The notes: generated by a model from the sequence alone, not told the origin. A DNA stretch of 64,000 nt from Clostridiales bacterium (GCA_015055625.1 SVHU01000002.1:117226-181225), one strand, 5' to 3'; positions 38,504 through 48,211 are shown, counted from the stretch's first letter. Program-made: numbers and translations.

Positions 38504-39121
38504 CTACGCTTTTTTAACGGTAACGAGTCCGCCCTTAGGTCCGGGAACTGCGCCACGGATCAAAATAACGTTCTTTTCGGTATCTACCTTAACTACGGTA
38601 AGATTCTTAATGGTTACGTTCTCATGACCATACTGTCCAGGCATGTGAAGTCCCTTGATTACCTTACTGGGGGTAGAGTTAGAACCGGTAGAACCAAGGC
38701 TTCTGTGTACAGGTCCGGTACCGTGAGTCATCTTAAGACGACCTTGGTTCCATCTCTTGATTACGCCTGTAAATCCGTGTCCTTTCGTTACTCCGCTTAC
38801 GTCTACTACGTCGCCTGCAACGAACATATCGCATGTAATGGTTGCACCTACTTCGTAAGCCGTTTCATACTTGAATTCTTTTACATATCTCTTGGGCTGA
38901 ACGCCAGCTTTTGTGAACATTCCCATTTCAGGTTTGTTTACCTTGCGCTCGGGGATATCTTCGAATGCAACTACGGTTGCTACGTATCCGTCTCTTTCTT
39001 CCGTCTTGTTTCTAACAACGGTCATAGGACCAGCTTCGATAACTGTTACGGGAATCATAAGTCCGGTTTCGTCGAAAATTTGTGTCATGCCCAGTTTCTT
39101 TCCTAAAATTGCTTTTTTCAT
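38504..39121 (-). CDS. rplC: Ribosomal protein L3
   Basis: 205-residue L3 (MKKAILGKKLGMTQIFDETGLMIPVTVIEAGP, then VSGVTKGHGFTGVIKRWN and MPGQYGHENVTIKNLTVVKVD). Confidence 0.98.
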   Translation of the reverse strand: MKKAILGKKLGMTQIFDETGLMIPVTVIEAGPMTVVRNKTEERDGYVATVVAFEDIPERKVNKPEMGMFTKAGVQPKRYVKEFKYETAYEVGATITCDMFVAGDVVDVSGVTKGHGFTGVIKRWNQGRLKMTHGTGPVHRSLGSTGSNSTPSKVIKGLHMPGQYGHENVTIKNLTVVKVDTEKNVILIRGAVPGPKGGLVTVKKA

Positions 39122-39142
39122 AATCTGTTACCTCCGCATGAC

Positions 39143-39451
39143 TTATAACTTAATCTGAATGTCTACGCCTGCGGGTAAATCCAATTTCATGAGTGAATCA
39201 ACTGTCTTTGCCGAAGGGCTGTAGATGTCGATAAGTCTTTTGTGGGTACGAATTTCGAACTGCTCTCTAGCGTCCTTATACTTGTGTACCGCACGTAAGA
39301 TTGTTACGACTTCCTTCTCTGTGGGAAGCGGAATAGGACCACTTACCTTTGTGCCTGTTTTCTTTGCCGTCTCAACGATTCTTGCAGCCGACTGATCGAT
39401 AAGATCGTGGTCGTATGCTTTGAGCTTGATACGGATCTTCTGACTTGCCAT
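39143..39451 (-). CDS. rpsJ: Ribosomal protein S10
   Basis: 102-residue S10 ([41 protein letters not shown]). Also NusE in antitermination. The start at 39451 has GGAGG 8 bases upstream; a longer in-frame extension lies in the leader. It is the first gene of the supercluster. fusA, tuf, rpsL and rpsG, often found upstream, are not here. Confidence 0.98.
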   Translation of the reverse strand: MASQKIRIKLKAYDHDLIDQSAARIVETAKKTGTKVSGPIPLPTEKEVVTILRAVHKYKDAREQFEIRTHKRLIDIYSPSAKTVDSLMKLDLPAGVDIQIKL

Positions 39452-39671
39452 TTTTTTATCCTCCATAAATAGCATTTAGTGACAACTTGTTCGTGTGTGT
39501 CATTTTTGCGAATTTTTTTAGAGCCTCTTTACAGGCTCCCGAACTACAGCCACTATCGTGTAGATGTTTTACACTAGTCCGTCCGAGTTCTCCGAAGCAC
39601 TAGCAATTTTACCTCGGTAATCTCTGACATCAACCTTATTTCGCACAACACGCCATAATAACCATTATAGC
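39452..39671 (-). other. 220-base rpsJ leader, candidate regulatory RNA
   Basis: Untranslated leader from the predicted start near 39671 to rpsJ. Visible hairpins include GTGTA / TACAC and GAGCCT / AGGCTC with a 6-base loop. No T-run follows the latter, so it is not an intrinsic terminator. The position suits an S10-operon leader that binds a ribosomal protein, but I cannot match a known family by eye. Confidence 0.5.
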
Positions 39672-39677
39672 ATAGGT

Positions 39678-39706
39678 ATTATATCAAAAGACAAGCTGTA
39701 AGTCAA
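39678..39706 (-). promoter_or_regulatory. Promoter of the ribosomal supercluster
   Basis: Minus-strand TTGACT (39701-39706), 17-base spacer, TATAAT (39678-39683). A second TATAAT (rc at 39663-39668) lies just downstream. The remaining upstream sequence to 40025 is very AT-rich and holds no gene. Confidence 0.8.
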
Positions 39707-39967
39707 CTATTTTCACTCAATTTTAGTGTTTTTTTTGAAAAAATTGGGAAAAACAACCATTTTTAAGCCTAAAAATATTTTTTTAAGCTCTTGACAAGTT
39801 AAAAAAAATTAAAAAACAACTTAAATTTTATCTATTTTGCACCTGCCCCTACCTTTCTTTTAATTAAACTCTGCTATAATTGCTTTTTACAACTTTTTCG
39901 GGTGTGTCATTTTTCTGCAAAGAGAAACCTCGAATTTACATACTTTATATAGTTTTTTAGCGAATTA

Positions 39968-39989
39968 TAACCACAATATACTGTGGTTA
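39968..39989. promoter_or_regulatory. Perfect inverted repeat upstream of 40037 gene
   Basis: TAACCACA (39968-39975) and TGTGGTTA (39982-39989) with a 6-base spacer, 37 bases before the -10 of the next gene. The symmetry suits a dimeric regulator site just upstream of the promoter. Confidence 0.5.
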
Positions 39990-40025
39990 CTTATAAAATT
40001 AGTCATAAATACAGTGCTAAATCAA

Positions 40026-40031
40026 TATAAT
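40026..40031 (+). promoter_or_regulatory. -10 box of the 40037 gene, predicted leaderless
   Basis: TATAAT ends 5 bases before the ATG at 40037. No convincing -35 is seen (TCATAA at 40003) and there is no Shine-Dalgarno sequence, so an activator and a leaderless mRNA are suggested. Confidence 0.45.
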
Positions 40032-40036
40032 ATAGT

Positions 40037-40558
40037 ATGAAAACAATACTAAAAAGTGATTTTGAGTGCGTTTATTTAATAAATGGACGCATAACAGAAG
40101 GCGGAAGGGTTAATTTGGAAGAAAACGCGGTATACTATATAACGGTATTCCCCCTAAACGCAACTTATTTATCATATACGGTAAAAACTGTGGGCGATAA
40201 AATATGTTCTAATAAGGACTTATGCGTTAAGGTTACAGCAAAAGAGGAAACTTATATACTGTTTTGCAAACGTTACCCCTACGTTTACTCCACTACTCCT
40301 TTTTCTTATGAGGGTGGATGCGTATGCGAATTTTTTACACTTATAAAACAAAACCGCATAGACAAGGCAAGAAGCTTACTGAGCGGTAATTTAAGTAAGA
40401 GCGTAAGCGACGATATGCTGAAAGGCTTTTTTGAAAAATACGAATACGTGCTGGACACGGACGAAGAGGATAAATGGATACTTGCCACAAAAGAGGGCGA
40501 GGGCGAATATTTCACGTTTGTTCTGAAACACGGACTTATAGACGACATAAGCAACTAA
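40037..40558 (+). CDS. Hypothetical protein
   Basis: 173 residues, soluble, no signal peptide or membrane segment. I do not recognise a family. The first half is beta-rich (CVYLINGRITEGGRVNLEENAVYYITVFPLN); the second half has a helical segment (SLLSGNLSKSVSDDMLKGFFEKYEYVLDT) and ends in a domain rich in Glu and aromatic residues. Codon use and acidic composition look like its neighbours, so it is likely a real gene. It stands alone between the rpsJ promoter and a convergent glycosidase, with a terminator after it. Confidence 0.7.
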   Translation: MKTILKSDFECVYLINGRITEGGRVNLEENAVYYITVFPLNATYLSYTVKTVGDKICSNKDLCVKVTAKEETYILFCKRYPYVYSTTPFSYEGGCVCEFFTLIKQNRIDKARSLLSGNLSKSVSDDMLKGFFEKYEYVLDTDEEDKWILATKEGEGEYFTFVLKHGLIDDISN

Positions 40559-40563
40559 AAAAA

Positions 40564-40593
40564 CACGGGGCTTCTATGATAAGAAACTCCGTG
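40564..40593 (+). terminator. Terminator after the 40037 gene
   Basis: Stem CACGGGG / CTCCGTG with further pairing TTCT / AGAA inside, followed by CCTTTTATTTT. It lies between convergent genes. Confidence 0.65.
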
Positions 40594-40613
40594 CCTTTTA
40601 TTTTAGGTTTTCG

Positions 40614-42875
40614 TTATTTATCTATTCTAAACATCTTTGTTTGACCAAACGTCATATCAAAAGTGATTTCGGCAACGTTCTTGCCGTAATACTTATTCTC
40701 ATACACTTCGTAAATATCAGACTTTTGCTTAAAACGAATTGTCTTTACTCCACTCTCAGACGCGTGAATTGTCAAGTAATTGTCGTTTGCATACACTACG
40801 TCGTTACTATCGGAATATATATGACAGCCTGCAAATTTAGCAAGCGACCTTATCGTGTTGCAATCTATATTTTTAGAGCCATAGAACACCGATGTAAAAT
40901 CGCCGTTCTTACCTACCGTTATAGCAGGCTTTCCGCTAAGAACAAAAGTTGCGATATTTTCCACGTTTTCGTCGTTTGCATAGAAAAGTGGATATAGATA
41001 AGAAGCCCATCTTGCTCTATCGTTATCGCCAAACGCCATAACACGCTTTCTGTCAAACGCACCGTAAATCTTTCGGGCATCCAATTCCTTGGTTATCGGA
41101 TGGTTTCTATCCGTTGCCCTGAACTTTGCATCAAACCTGTCGTTTATCATTTCGATATTAAATCCAGTAAGCTCTTTCATGTATTCAGCATTAAACAACG
41201 GCGTTTTATCGGGATTAACAATACCAGGCGCATACATCCACACGGCAACAGCCTTTTCGCGATTGAGCTTGTCAAGAATAACTTTTCTCTCCTCACTTGT
41301 CAATGAGAATGTATTAAAGAAGATATACATTTTGTACTTAGGCATATTTTCACGAGCAAAGTCATCGTGATAATAATAGTCCACAGGCGCGCCCACGCGA
41401 GGAATCTCGTAATTTCGAGTAAGCTCAACAAGTTCTCTACTACTTTGAGAGGATATCATAAACAAACTCTCTTCGTCATAAATACACGCAATCTCGTTTC
41501 CCTTTACACGGTTGCGCTCAAAGCTTTCTTTGGCTATTTGCTGTTGCTTGCTTATAAGCGCATACAACGCCTCGTCCTTATACCGCCTTCCGCCCAATAT
41601 CTGATCGAACCACCAACCTTGAATATCTTCACAGAGTATACGTCCAAAGTCACGCTTCATTATATTGATACTGTCTTCTAAATCGTAGACGCCGTATTTA
41701 TCCGCAAAATATCTGTTTTCGTGATGAGTTCTGGTATCCTGCTCTACAATAAAAATCTTCTCTCTCAAAGCAAAGCTATCCTGATGCTCTCGTCCACCCT
41801 CGCAAAGACCTACGTGGCGATTTTCGTACACGTCGGGACACGAAAGAAATTCCACAAGTCCGCTATCCAGAATTTTAACAACTCCACCAGCGTTTCCCAT
41901 TCCTAAAAACGGAGTGCAAGCGTTATATCCATAAAACGCGCCAACCAATTTTTCGGGAGTAAGAGTTTTTATTACGTCAGCAAAATATAATACGCTATCT
42001 GCCGAACCATCGTCTAGTGCTGTATAAAAATCCCATACCGCTCTATTCTCATCTACGTTTGCAAACGCGCCGATATTACTGCCGTTTCCGTATGGCGGGG
42101 GAACGTCTGCGTTAGAGTACATAGTATAGCGCGGAATAAAACATTCTTTATCACACTGCAATGCAAAATAATGCTTGTCAATATCGGGAATTTTAGGGTT
42201 TTCAAGTGTAGAAACACCGTCCTTCCAAGCATTTTGCAAAGCCTCGTCGCTACCGTACTTTTGAGTAAGGTATTTAGTAAAATGACGCTTAAACGCTTCG
42301 CTATGATCAGCAACCGCTCCGCCACGCTCGGTAGGAAGCATATAGTACCACTCGCTAGTTCCGCCCGCGCACAAAAAGCAACCGATTATTCTATCAGCGT
42401 ACGGCAAGGTCATAAGAATTTTCCAAGTTTCAGCAAGTGCATCTCCCGCTCTTTCTCTCCACTTTTGAGAGCAAAGCGAATAGTGCATAGGAATATCCGT
42501 TTCGTAAGACTCGGAGAAAAGATGTACACCAGGCTTACTTCCGTCGCTATACGTTACACACTCTTCAGGGTGGGCTAATATCCACTCGTTTGTCGGGTGC
42601 ATGCCGATACGTGGAACAATATATGCGTCGGGAACAGCTTTTAGTAAAGCTTCCGCTTCTTCTTTAAAAAGCTGTATTGCGTTGGGTTTTAGCCACAACG
42701 TATCGCAAATAAGATAATAGATTTTAATTCCGCTCTCGCCCAATCTTTTCATATATTCTTCGTCCATTACAAGATTTTCTCTATTATTGGTACGAAGAGT
42801 CGCCATCATGGGCGCGTACGGTTTTCCGTCTATAAATATTGCAGGTCTTCCATTATGATTTTTAACTTCGGGCAT
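40614..42875 (-). CDS. GH42-like glycoside hydrolase
   Basis: 753-residue cytoplasmic protein (no signal peptide) resembling beta-galactosidases of clan GH-A. The N-terminal half looks like a TIM barrel (GESGIKIYYLICDTLW, FLCAGGTSEWYY with a candidate acid/base Glu, then DIQGWWFDQILGGRRY). The region from about residue 480 (YKMYIFFNTFSLTSEERKVI, then VWMYAPGIVNPD) resembles the GH42 trimerisation domain. The substrate cannot be read from sequence. It is monocistronic with its own promoter. Family assignment is from remembered motifs and is the uncertain point. Confidence 0.7.
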   Translation of the reverse strand: MPEVKNHNGRPAIFIDGKPYAPMMATLRTNNRENLVMDEEYMKRLGESGIKIYYLICDTLWLKPNAIQLFKEEAEALLKAVPDAYIVPRIGMHPTNEWILAHPEECVTYSDGSKPGVHLFSESYETDIPMHYSLCSQKWRERAGDALAETWKILMTLPYADRIIGCFLCAGGTSEWYYMLPTERGGAVADHSEAFKRHFTKYLTQKYGSDEALQNAWKDGVSTLENPKIPDIDKHYFALQCDKECFIPRYTMYSNADVPPPYGNGSNIGAFANVDENRAVWDFYTALDDGSADSVLYFADVIKTLTPEKLVGAFYGYNACTPFLGMGNAGGVVKILDSGLVEFLSCPDVYENRHVGLCEGGREHQDSFALREKIFIVEQDTRTHHENRYFADKYGVYDLEDSINIMKRDFGRILCEDIQGWWFDQILGGRRYKDEALYALISKQQQIAKESFERNRVKGNEIACIYDEESLFMISSQSSRELVELTRNYEIPRVGAPVDYYYHDDFARENMPKYKMYIFFNTFSLTSEERKVILDKLNREKAVAVWMYAPGIVNPDKTPLFNAEYMKELTGFNIEMINDRFDAKFRATDRNHPITKELDARKIYGAFDRKRVMAFGDNDRARWASYLYPLFYANDENVENIATFVLSGKPAITVGKNGDFTSVFYGSKNIDCNTIRSLAKFAGCHIYSDSNDVVYANDNYLTIHASESGVKTIRFKQKSDIYEVYENKYYGKNVAEITFDMTFGQTKMFRIDK

Positions 42876-42904
42876 AATATTCTCCTTGCGTTTTCCTTGA
42901 CTTT

Positions 42905-42933
42905 ATTATAAGGCAACACTTCTTTTATGTCAA
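42905..42933 (-). promoter_or_regulatory. Promoter of the GH42-like gene
   Basis: Minus-strand TTGACA (42928-42933), 17-base spacer, TATAAT (42905-42910), both boxes consensus. Confidence 0.8.
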
Positions 42934-42969
42934 TACTCAAATAAATGGAAAACGCTAGCATTTTTCAAT

Positions 42970-45900
42970 CTACGATAGAAAAACTTCCTGATCGTCGGTA
43001 AGGTTAGTATGTATAACCTCTGCCTTTTCCGCAATATTTCCGTGATTGGTTTCGCCAATCGTAAGCTCGATAACCGATGGATTCCAGATTTCTTTAATAT
43101 TACAGTTACTGAAAGAATCGTAATCTATATAGGTAAGACTCTGAGAAAGCTTTACGTGCGTTAGGGACTTGCAATAACTAAACGCCGCGCTTGCAATCTT
43201 CTCTACCTTTTGATTAAGCACAAGCTCTTTTATTGCGGTGTTAGAAAAAGCTCTCTCCCAAATGGTAACAATATTCTCGCCAAAAGTAACAGACTCTAAC
43301 GCCAAGCAATTTTCAAAAGCATATCCAACAACTTCCGTTAAACCGTTTCCTAAAACAACTGACTTAAGCGTTTTATTTCCGTCTGTATAACCTGCGGAAA
43401 ATACAGCTCTACCCATTGATGTAACCGAATCGGGAATTACAACCGACTCTAAACTTGTTCCTGTAAACGCATATTCACCTATATTTACAAGAGAAGACGT
43501 TGGGAAGGTTACGCTTGAAAGCGACTGACAGAATGAAAACGCATATTCGTTAATAGAAGTAACACAGTTAGGTATAACAACCGAAATAAATTCGCCGTTT
43601 CTCATCGAATATCCGCCTACTTCGTACGTTTTTCCTCCATCTAAAGTGGGTAACGTAATATCCGCGCTATCACCTCTGTACTTAACCAAGGTATATTTAT
43701 CGTCAACTACGGCAAACTTATAATCTCCCACGGTTTGAATAATGCTGGGCTCTTGAGAAGAAGTATGCATTTTCATAACGCAATAGTTTATCCTGCTTGT
43801 CGAAAGGTCGTCCAAAGTAAGCTTTGACAAATTATAAACCTCAACAAATCCACCTCTCGCCAAGAATGCGTCGCGTCCTACGCTGATAACGGTAGAAGGA
43901 AGAGTAAATGTAAGGATATTTGTACATCCGTAAAAAGCAGACTGTCCAATCGTCGTCATACCCTCGGGAAGAACAACTTCTTGAATATTAGCGCAGGCTC
44001 TAAACGATTCGTCTTTAAGCGTTGTGGAATTAGTTACGACTACTTTTTTCAAAGACGCGGGAACATAAGTTTCATTCTTACTGTAATCAGGTCTTTCGTT
44101 ATAAGAGCCTTTATAAAAAAGCTGATATAACGGCGTTGCGTTCCAATTACTGCTCACCTGCCCGCCAACGAACGGAATAGTAAGTTCTTCAAGCTTATTG
44201 CAACCAACAAAAGCACCGCTCATATAAGTTACGTTTTTACCAACAACCGCCTTAGTAAGCGCAAGATTTTCAAACGCTTCTGACATTATATCCGTAACAG
44301 AATCGGGGATTATAATCTCGGTAAGTCCAGTCCCCTTAAACGACTTCATTCCAATATACGTTACGGTGTTTGGAATTTCAAACGACGTTAACTTCTTACA
44401 GTCAAGGAACGTATATGAGGAAATGCTTAAAGCCCCGGTAGACCAATTTACGTCAGAAAGCTCATAATTGTAAGCAAACGCATAATTACCTATGCTTGTT
44501 ACGGTATTGGGAATAGACATCTCTGTCAAACCCGAAGACTTAAACGCATTTGCGTTTATCGAAGAAACCGAGGCAGGGATGGTAACGCTTGTTACGTGCG
44601 CGGAGTTTTTCATTACGCTATTCGTTGCATCGCCAATAGCGGTTATGGCATATCCGTCGTATTCAGACGGAATTTCTACCTTTGTAATCTCGCTTTTCGC
44701 TTTAATTCCAATAAGCGTTGCAGTGCTTTCGTCAATAGGCGAAATTGTGAAAACTACGTCAAGCTCTATCCATTTTGCATATAAATTATACGCCTTTAAT
44801 ACATCGGTATCAATAGTGGTAATTATGTTCTTAAAATAATTTTCCGTATACCAGCCGTCAAACACGTAACCTGCTTTTGTGGGCGCGTAAAGAACAATTT
44901 CTCCTTCGTCTAAATGTGTAAAATACTTAGGATTTCTATCGTCATTTTTTCCACCGTTAAGGTAATATTGAATCATATATTTTCTAGGCTCCCACTTTGC
45001 ATAAAGGGTAATATCAGACGCTCTTTCGCTCAGAATAATAACACGATTATTGCACTCAGAGTCTTCATACCAACCCATAAACGCATAGTTTTCTCTTGTA
45101 GGATTATTAAATTGTACGTAGTCAAATACGGTAAATTCGGTAGGATTTTCGCTGTTATTCTCACCACCGTCCAATTCGTAATTTATAGTATAAACAACAG
45201 GCGTCCACTTTGCATATACGGTTATCTCTTTTCTTCCCTGCGGATCAATCTTTTCGATAGGCGCAGTGCACTCCACGTCCGTATACCAACCAGCAAAATT
45301 CAAACCCTCGCAAACGGGATTTTTTAGAGTAATTTCCTCGTCAAGATGCGTATATTCGGTAGGGTTTTCGCTATTGTTTACAGACATATTTTGAGAATTT
45401 AATTCATAACTAATCGTATATTTGATTGGTTCCCAAACAGCTTCAAGCTCCACGTTTTCTACAATTGGCGCGTTTACGTTAAAGCTTACGCCGTCTTTTT
45501 GCCAGCCCTTAAAGATATAATCTTCTTTTTCGGGCGTGGGCAAAGTAAGATATTCGCCGTTGTATACCTTATACTCACTCTCACATCCTACTCCACCGTT
45601 TGTATTTACCGTAACGACATACTGACGTTTTACGGTAAGCGTTGTAGACATAGAAGTTTTAGTCAATTCGATATTGGGATTTGTGCTCGTAAAATTAGCG
45701 ATAACAGTATATACTCCCTCTTCCACTATTGGGGAAGGATTACTAGTATACGTTACGTTTACATAGTAGGGAAGATCTCCTTCAATCGTTGGAATTGCGA
45801 TTGTTTCGCCCGTCCAAAGCGCATCTTTTGCATTAAACACAATATCCTCAAAGTTATATGTTGCCTTACCTATAACAAGAACCACCGAAAGCGACAGCGT

Positions 45901-46200
45901 TTGATATCCGTCCATAGAAATATTAACGGTAATAGGATATTCTCCAACTGCTAAATCGAAAAGCCCTTCAAATTGCACGGTTGCGTCTTGCGGAAGATTT
46001 TGAATATAACCTTTTATATTTTCCTCCAACGAGCTATCACCATACTCGACATATATGCTTTCTGTCGAAAAAGACACGTCTTCTATAACGGGAAGTTCCG
46101 TTTCTTGCGAATCACACGCCACCGAAAAAACAGCGACAATACTTATAAGCATAACAAAGAAAAAATACAAAAATAAACTCTTTTTTCCGATTTTTTTCAT
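42970..46200 (-). CDS. Surface lipoprotein with InlB-type and BspA-type repeats
   Basis: 1076 residues. A lipoprotein signal peptide ends in FSVAC with the lipidated Cys at residue 29. After two beta domains there are four consecutive InlB B-repeat-like (Listeria-Bacteroides) modules of about 70 residues, each ending in a GW(Y/Q) then AKW or AVW motif (for example YVFDGWYTENYF, NLYAKWIEL). The C-terminal half, from about residue 480, is a BspA-like leucine-rich array (VTSVTIPASVSSINANAFKSSGLTEMSIPNTVTSIG style). Such proteins act as adhesins or matrix-binding proteins in gut and oral bacteria. It sits where rpoBC would follow rplL in many Bacillota. Confidence 0.88.
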   Translation of the reverse strand: MKKIGKKSLFLYFFFVMLISIVAVFSVACDSQETELPVIEDVSFSTESIYVEYGDSSLEENIKGYIQNLPQDATVQFEGLFDLAVGEYPITVNISMDGYQTLSLSVVLVIGKATYNFEDIVFNAKDALWTGETIAIPTIEGDLPYYVNVTYTSNPSPIVEEGVYTVIANFTSTNPNIELTKTSMSTTLTVKRQYVVTVNTNGGVGCESEYKVYNGEYLTLPTPEKEDYIFKGWQKDGVSFNVNAPIVENVELEAVWEPIKYTISYELNSQNMSVNNSENPTEYTHLDEEITLKNPVCEGLNFAGWYTDVECTAPIEKIDPQGRKEITVYAKWTPVVYTINYELDGGENNSENPTEFTVFDYVQFNNPTRENYAFMGWYEDSECNNRVIILSERASDITLYAKWEPRKYMIQYYLNGGKNDDRNPKYFTHLDEGEIVLYAPTKAGYVFDGWYTENYFKNIITTIDTDVLKAYNLYAKWIELDVVFTISPIDESTATLIGIKAKSEITKVEIPSEYDGYAITAIGDATNSVMKNSAHVTSVTIPASVSSINANAFKSSGLTEMSIPNTVTSIGNYAFAYNYELSDVNWSTGALSISSYTFLDCKKLTSFEIPNTVTYIGMKSFKGTGLTEIIIPDSVTDIMSEAFENLALTKAVVGKNVTYMSGAFVGCNKLEELTIPFVGGQVSSNWNATPLYQLFYKGSYNERPDYSKNETYVPASLKKVVVTNSTTLKDESFRACANIQEVVLPEGMTTIGQSAFYGCTNILTFTLPSTVISVGRDAFLARGGFVEVYNLSKLTLDDLSTSRINYCVMKMHTSSQEPSIIQTVGDYKFAVVDDKYTLVKYRGDSADITLPTLDGGKTYEVGGYSMRNGEFISVVIPNCVTSINEYAFSFCQSLSSVTFPTSSLVNIGEYAFTGTSLESVVIPDSVTSMGRAVFSAGYTDGNKTLKSVVLGNGLTEVVGYAFENCLALESVTFGENIVTIWERAFSNTAIKELVLNQKVEKIASAAFSYCKSLTHVKLSQSLTYIDYDSFSNCNIKEIWNPSVIELTIGETNHGNIAEKAEVIHTNLTDDQEVFLS

Positions 46201-46260
46201 AATTTTGCTCCTTTATTATTTGCAACACTTTATAATTCTACGGTTATAAATACCAATTAT

Positions 46261-46289
46261 ATTCTAACATCTTTTTATATCATTGTCAA
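46261..46289 (-). promoter_or_regulatory. Promoter of the surface lipoprotein
   Basis: Minus-strand TTGACA (46284-46289), 17-base spacer, TAGAAT (46261-46266). Confidence 0.65.
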
Positions 46290-46317
46290 TTTGTTATGAA
46301 AGATGTTTATAGAATAG

Positions 46318-46355
46318 AAAAAATCACCGCATCCTTATAGACACGGTGATTTTTT
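46318..46355 (-). terminator. Terminator after rplL
   Basis: 12-bp stem (46318-46329 with 46344-46355, core TCACCG / CGGTGA) bounded by A and T runs. It closes the rpmG-rplL operon and separates it from the lipoprotein gene. Confidence 0.88.
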
Positions 46356-46379
46356 TGAGAATTTAAGTGTTTACTGAAA

Positions 46380-46754
46380 TTACTTAAGTTCAACGGTAGC
46401 GCCAGCAGCCTTAAGCTTTTCTTCAGCAGCAGTAGCATCTTCCTTAGAAACGTTCTCCTTAACAGTTGCAGGAACGCCATCAACAAGAGCCTTAGCATCG
46501 GAAAGTCCAAGACCAGTGATTTCTCTAACTGCCTTGATAACAGCAATCTTGTTGCCACCAACTTCTTTAAGAACTACGGTGAACTCAGTCTTTTCTTCTG
46601 CAGCGGGAGCAGCTTCTCCACCTGCAGCAGGAGCAGCAACTGCCATAGCAGCAGCGGAAACTCCGAATTCGGTTTCAAGAGCCTTAACAAGGTCGTTAAG
46701 CTCAAGAACGGTCATACCTTTGATTTCTTCGATCATTTTATTCAAATCAGCCAT
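46380..46754 (-). CDS. rplL: Ribosomal protein L7/L12
   Basis: 124-residue stalk protein that recruits translation factors. N-terminal dimer domain ([21 protein letters not shown]), Ala-rich hinge, and C-terminal domain ([41 protein letters not shown]). Normal length. Confidence 0.98.
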   Translation of the reverse strand: MADLNKMIEEIKGMTVLELNDLVKALETEFGVSAAAMAVAAPAAGGEAAPAAEEKTEFTVVLKEVGGNKIAVIKAVREITGLGLSDAKALVDGVPATVKENVSKEDATAAEEKLKAAGATVELK

Positions 46755-46822
46755 TTTTGTAATCTCCTTAATTAATAATTAAATAATGTAAATTTTGTTT
46801 GCGTGTAAGCTTCGCCAAGCCA

Positions 46823-47317
46823 TTATGCTTCCTGCTTCTTTGCGATTTCGGAAAGCGCAACTGCAAGACCTCTGATGGGAGTCTGCAACATACCGAGAAG
46901 TTGTGCGATAAGTACGGGTTTTGCGGGAATAGATGCAACGCCGTTAATTTCGTTAACGGAAAGAATCTTTCCTTCAACCATACCGCCCTTAACTTCGAGC
47001 TTATTGTTCTTCTTTGCGTTAGTCACAAGAACTTTTGCGGGAGCAACTGCATCGTCGTAAGAGATAGCAACTGCAGTAGGTCCAGTAAGAACCTGGTCAA
47101 GACCGGTAAAGCCTGCCTTTTCCATAGCACGAAGAGTAAGTCTGTTCTTAACAACCGAATACTCTACGTTATTCTCACGGAGCTCTTTTCTGAGCTGTGT
47201 ATCTTCTGCAACGGTAAGTCCGCGGTAGTCAACGATAACGAAAGACTTTGCTTTAGCAAGTTTTTCTGCGTAGTCGCTGACAATCTGCTCTTTGACTTTC
47301 ATGATTTCAGTAGACAT
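46823..47317 (-). CDS. rplJ: Ribosomal protein L10
   Basis: 164-residue L10, base of the L7/L12 stalk (VKEQIVSDYAEKLAKAKSFVIVDYRGLTV, then LTGPTAVAISYDDAVAPAKVL). The L10-L12 complex usually represses its own mRNA via the leader just upstream, which is recognisable here. Confidence 0.98.
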   Translation of the reverse strand: MSTEIMKVKEQIVSDYAEKLAKAKSFVIVDYRGLTVAEDTQLRKELRENNVEYSVVKNRLTLRAMEKAGFTGLDQVLTGPTAVAISYDDAVAPAKVLVTNAKKNNKLEVKGGMVEGKILSVNEINGVASIPAKPVLIAQLLGMLQTPIRGLAVALSEIAKKQEA

Positions 47318-47341
47318 TGATATCCTCCTTTTTAAATTCTC

Positions 47342-47515
47342 ATATAAAAAAGTTCGCTTGCTCCATAGTGGATAAACGAACTTCTCCTTTGAGAAAACCT
47401 GTTATGGTCTTCGATAATTCTTAGGTTTGTTGTTCACCTCGGCAAGTTTCCATTAGGGACTGTTACGCTTGTTGAGCACTTGCTGTCTATGGCAATTAAA
47501 CTTAATTATTAAATT
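47342..47515 (-). ncRNA. Ribosomal L10 leader with attenuator
   Basis: The 210-bp gap between rplA and rplJ carries a structured leader. A conserved-looking core contains ACTTGCCGAGGTGAACAAC on the minus strand, resembling the L10-leader kink-turn region. It is followed by an intrinsic terminator: arms AAGTTCG (47350-47356) and CGAACTT (47377-47383), then a T-run, 30 bases before rplJ. L10-L12 binding would favour termination. Recognition is from remembered family features. Confidence 0.8.
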
Positions 47516-47527
47516 AGTTGTTTTTAA

Positions 47528-48211
47528 TTAGATTTTGTAATTAACTTTGATTCCAGGACCCATAGTAGATGCAAGAGTTACGCTCTTTACGTAAACACCC
47601 TTTGCAGCTGCGGGCTTAGCTTTTACAATAGCTTCCATCAAAGTGTTAAAGTTTTCGATAAGCTTATCAGTACCAAAGGACTTCTTTCCGATGGGGCAGT
47701 GTACGATAGCGGTCTTGTCAACTCTATATTCTACCTTACCTGCTTTAGTTTCGTTGATAGCCTTTACTACGTCCATAGTAACAGTACCAGACTTGGGAGA
47801 AGGCATCAAACCCTTAGGTCCAAGGATTCTAGCAACTCTTCCGAGCTGTCCCATCATATCGGGGGTAGTGATAACTACGTCGAAATCCAAAAATCCCTGC
47901 TGGATCTTTGCGATCATATCTTCTGCACCAACAAGATCAGCGCCTGCTGCGGTTGCAGCATCTGCCTTGTCACCCTTTGCAATAACAAGAACTTTAACAG
48001 TTTTACCTGTTCCGTTAGGAAGAACAACCGTTCCTCTAACCTGCTGGTCAGCCTGCTTGGGATCTACTCCAAGACGAACGTGAAGTTCTACGGTTTCGTC
48101 AAACTTTGCTTTTGCGGTTGCAAGTACGTTGTCGATAGCTTCCTTTGCTTCGTATGCTACCTTAGTGTCTACGGCCTTAAGGCTTTCTCTGTAAATCTTT
48201 CCGTGTTTCAT
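47528..48211 (-). CDS. rplA: Ribosomal protein L1
   Basis: 227-residue L1 of the mobile stalk near the E site. Motifs: [30 protein letters not shown] and [21 protein letters not shown]. Normal length. Confidence 0.98.
   Translation of the reverse strand: MKHGKIYRESLKAVDTKVAYEAKEAIDNVLATAKAKFDETVELHVRLGVDPKQADQQVRGTVVLPNGTGKTVKVLVIAKGDKADAATAAGADLVGAEDMIAKIQQGFLDFDVVITTPDMMGQLGRVARILGPKGLMPSPKSGTVTMDVVKAINETKAGKVEYRVDKTAIVHCPIGKKSFGTDKLIENFNTLMEAIVKAKPAAAKGVYVKSVTLASTMGPGIKVNYKI

Noticed and set aside
24347..38627. Many long open frames antisense to ribosomal protein genes
   Set aside because: They mirror the codon structure of the real genes, lack ribosome-binding sites and show no recognisable protein features.
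39495..39914. 13-bp direct repeat GTGTGTCATTTTT at 39495 and 39902
   Set aside because: It is short, AT-rich, about 400 bp apart and not tied to any other structure, so chance is likely.
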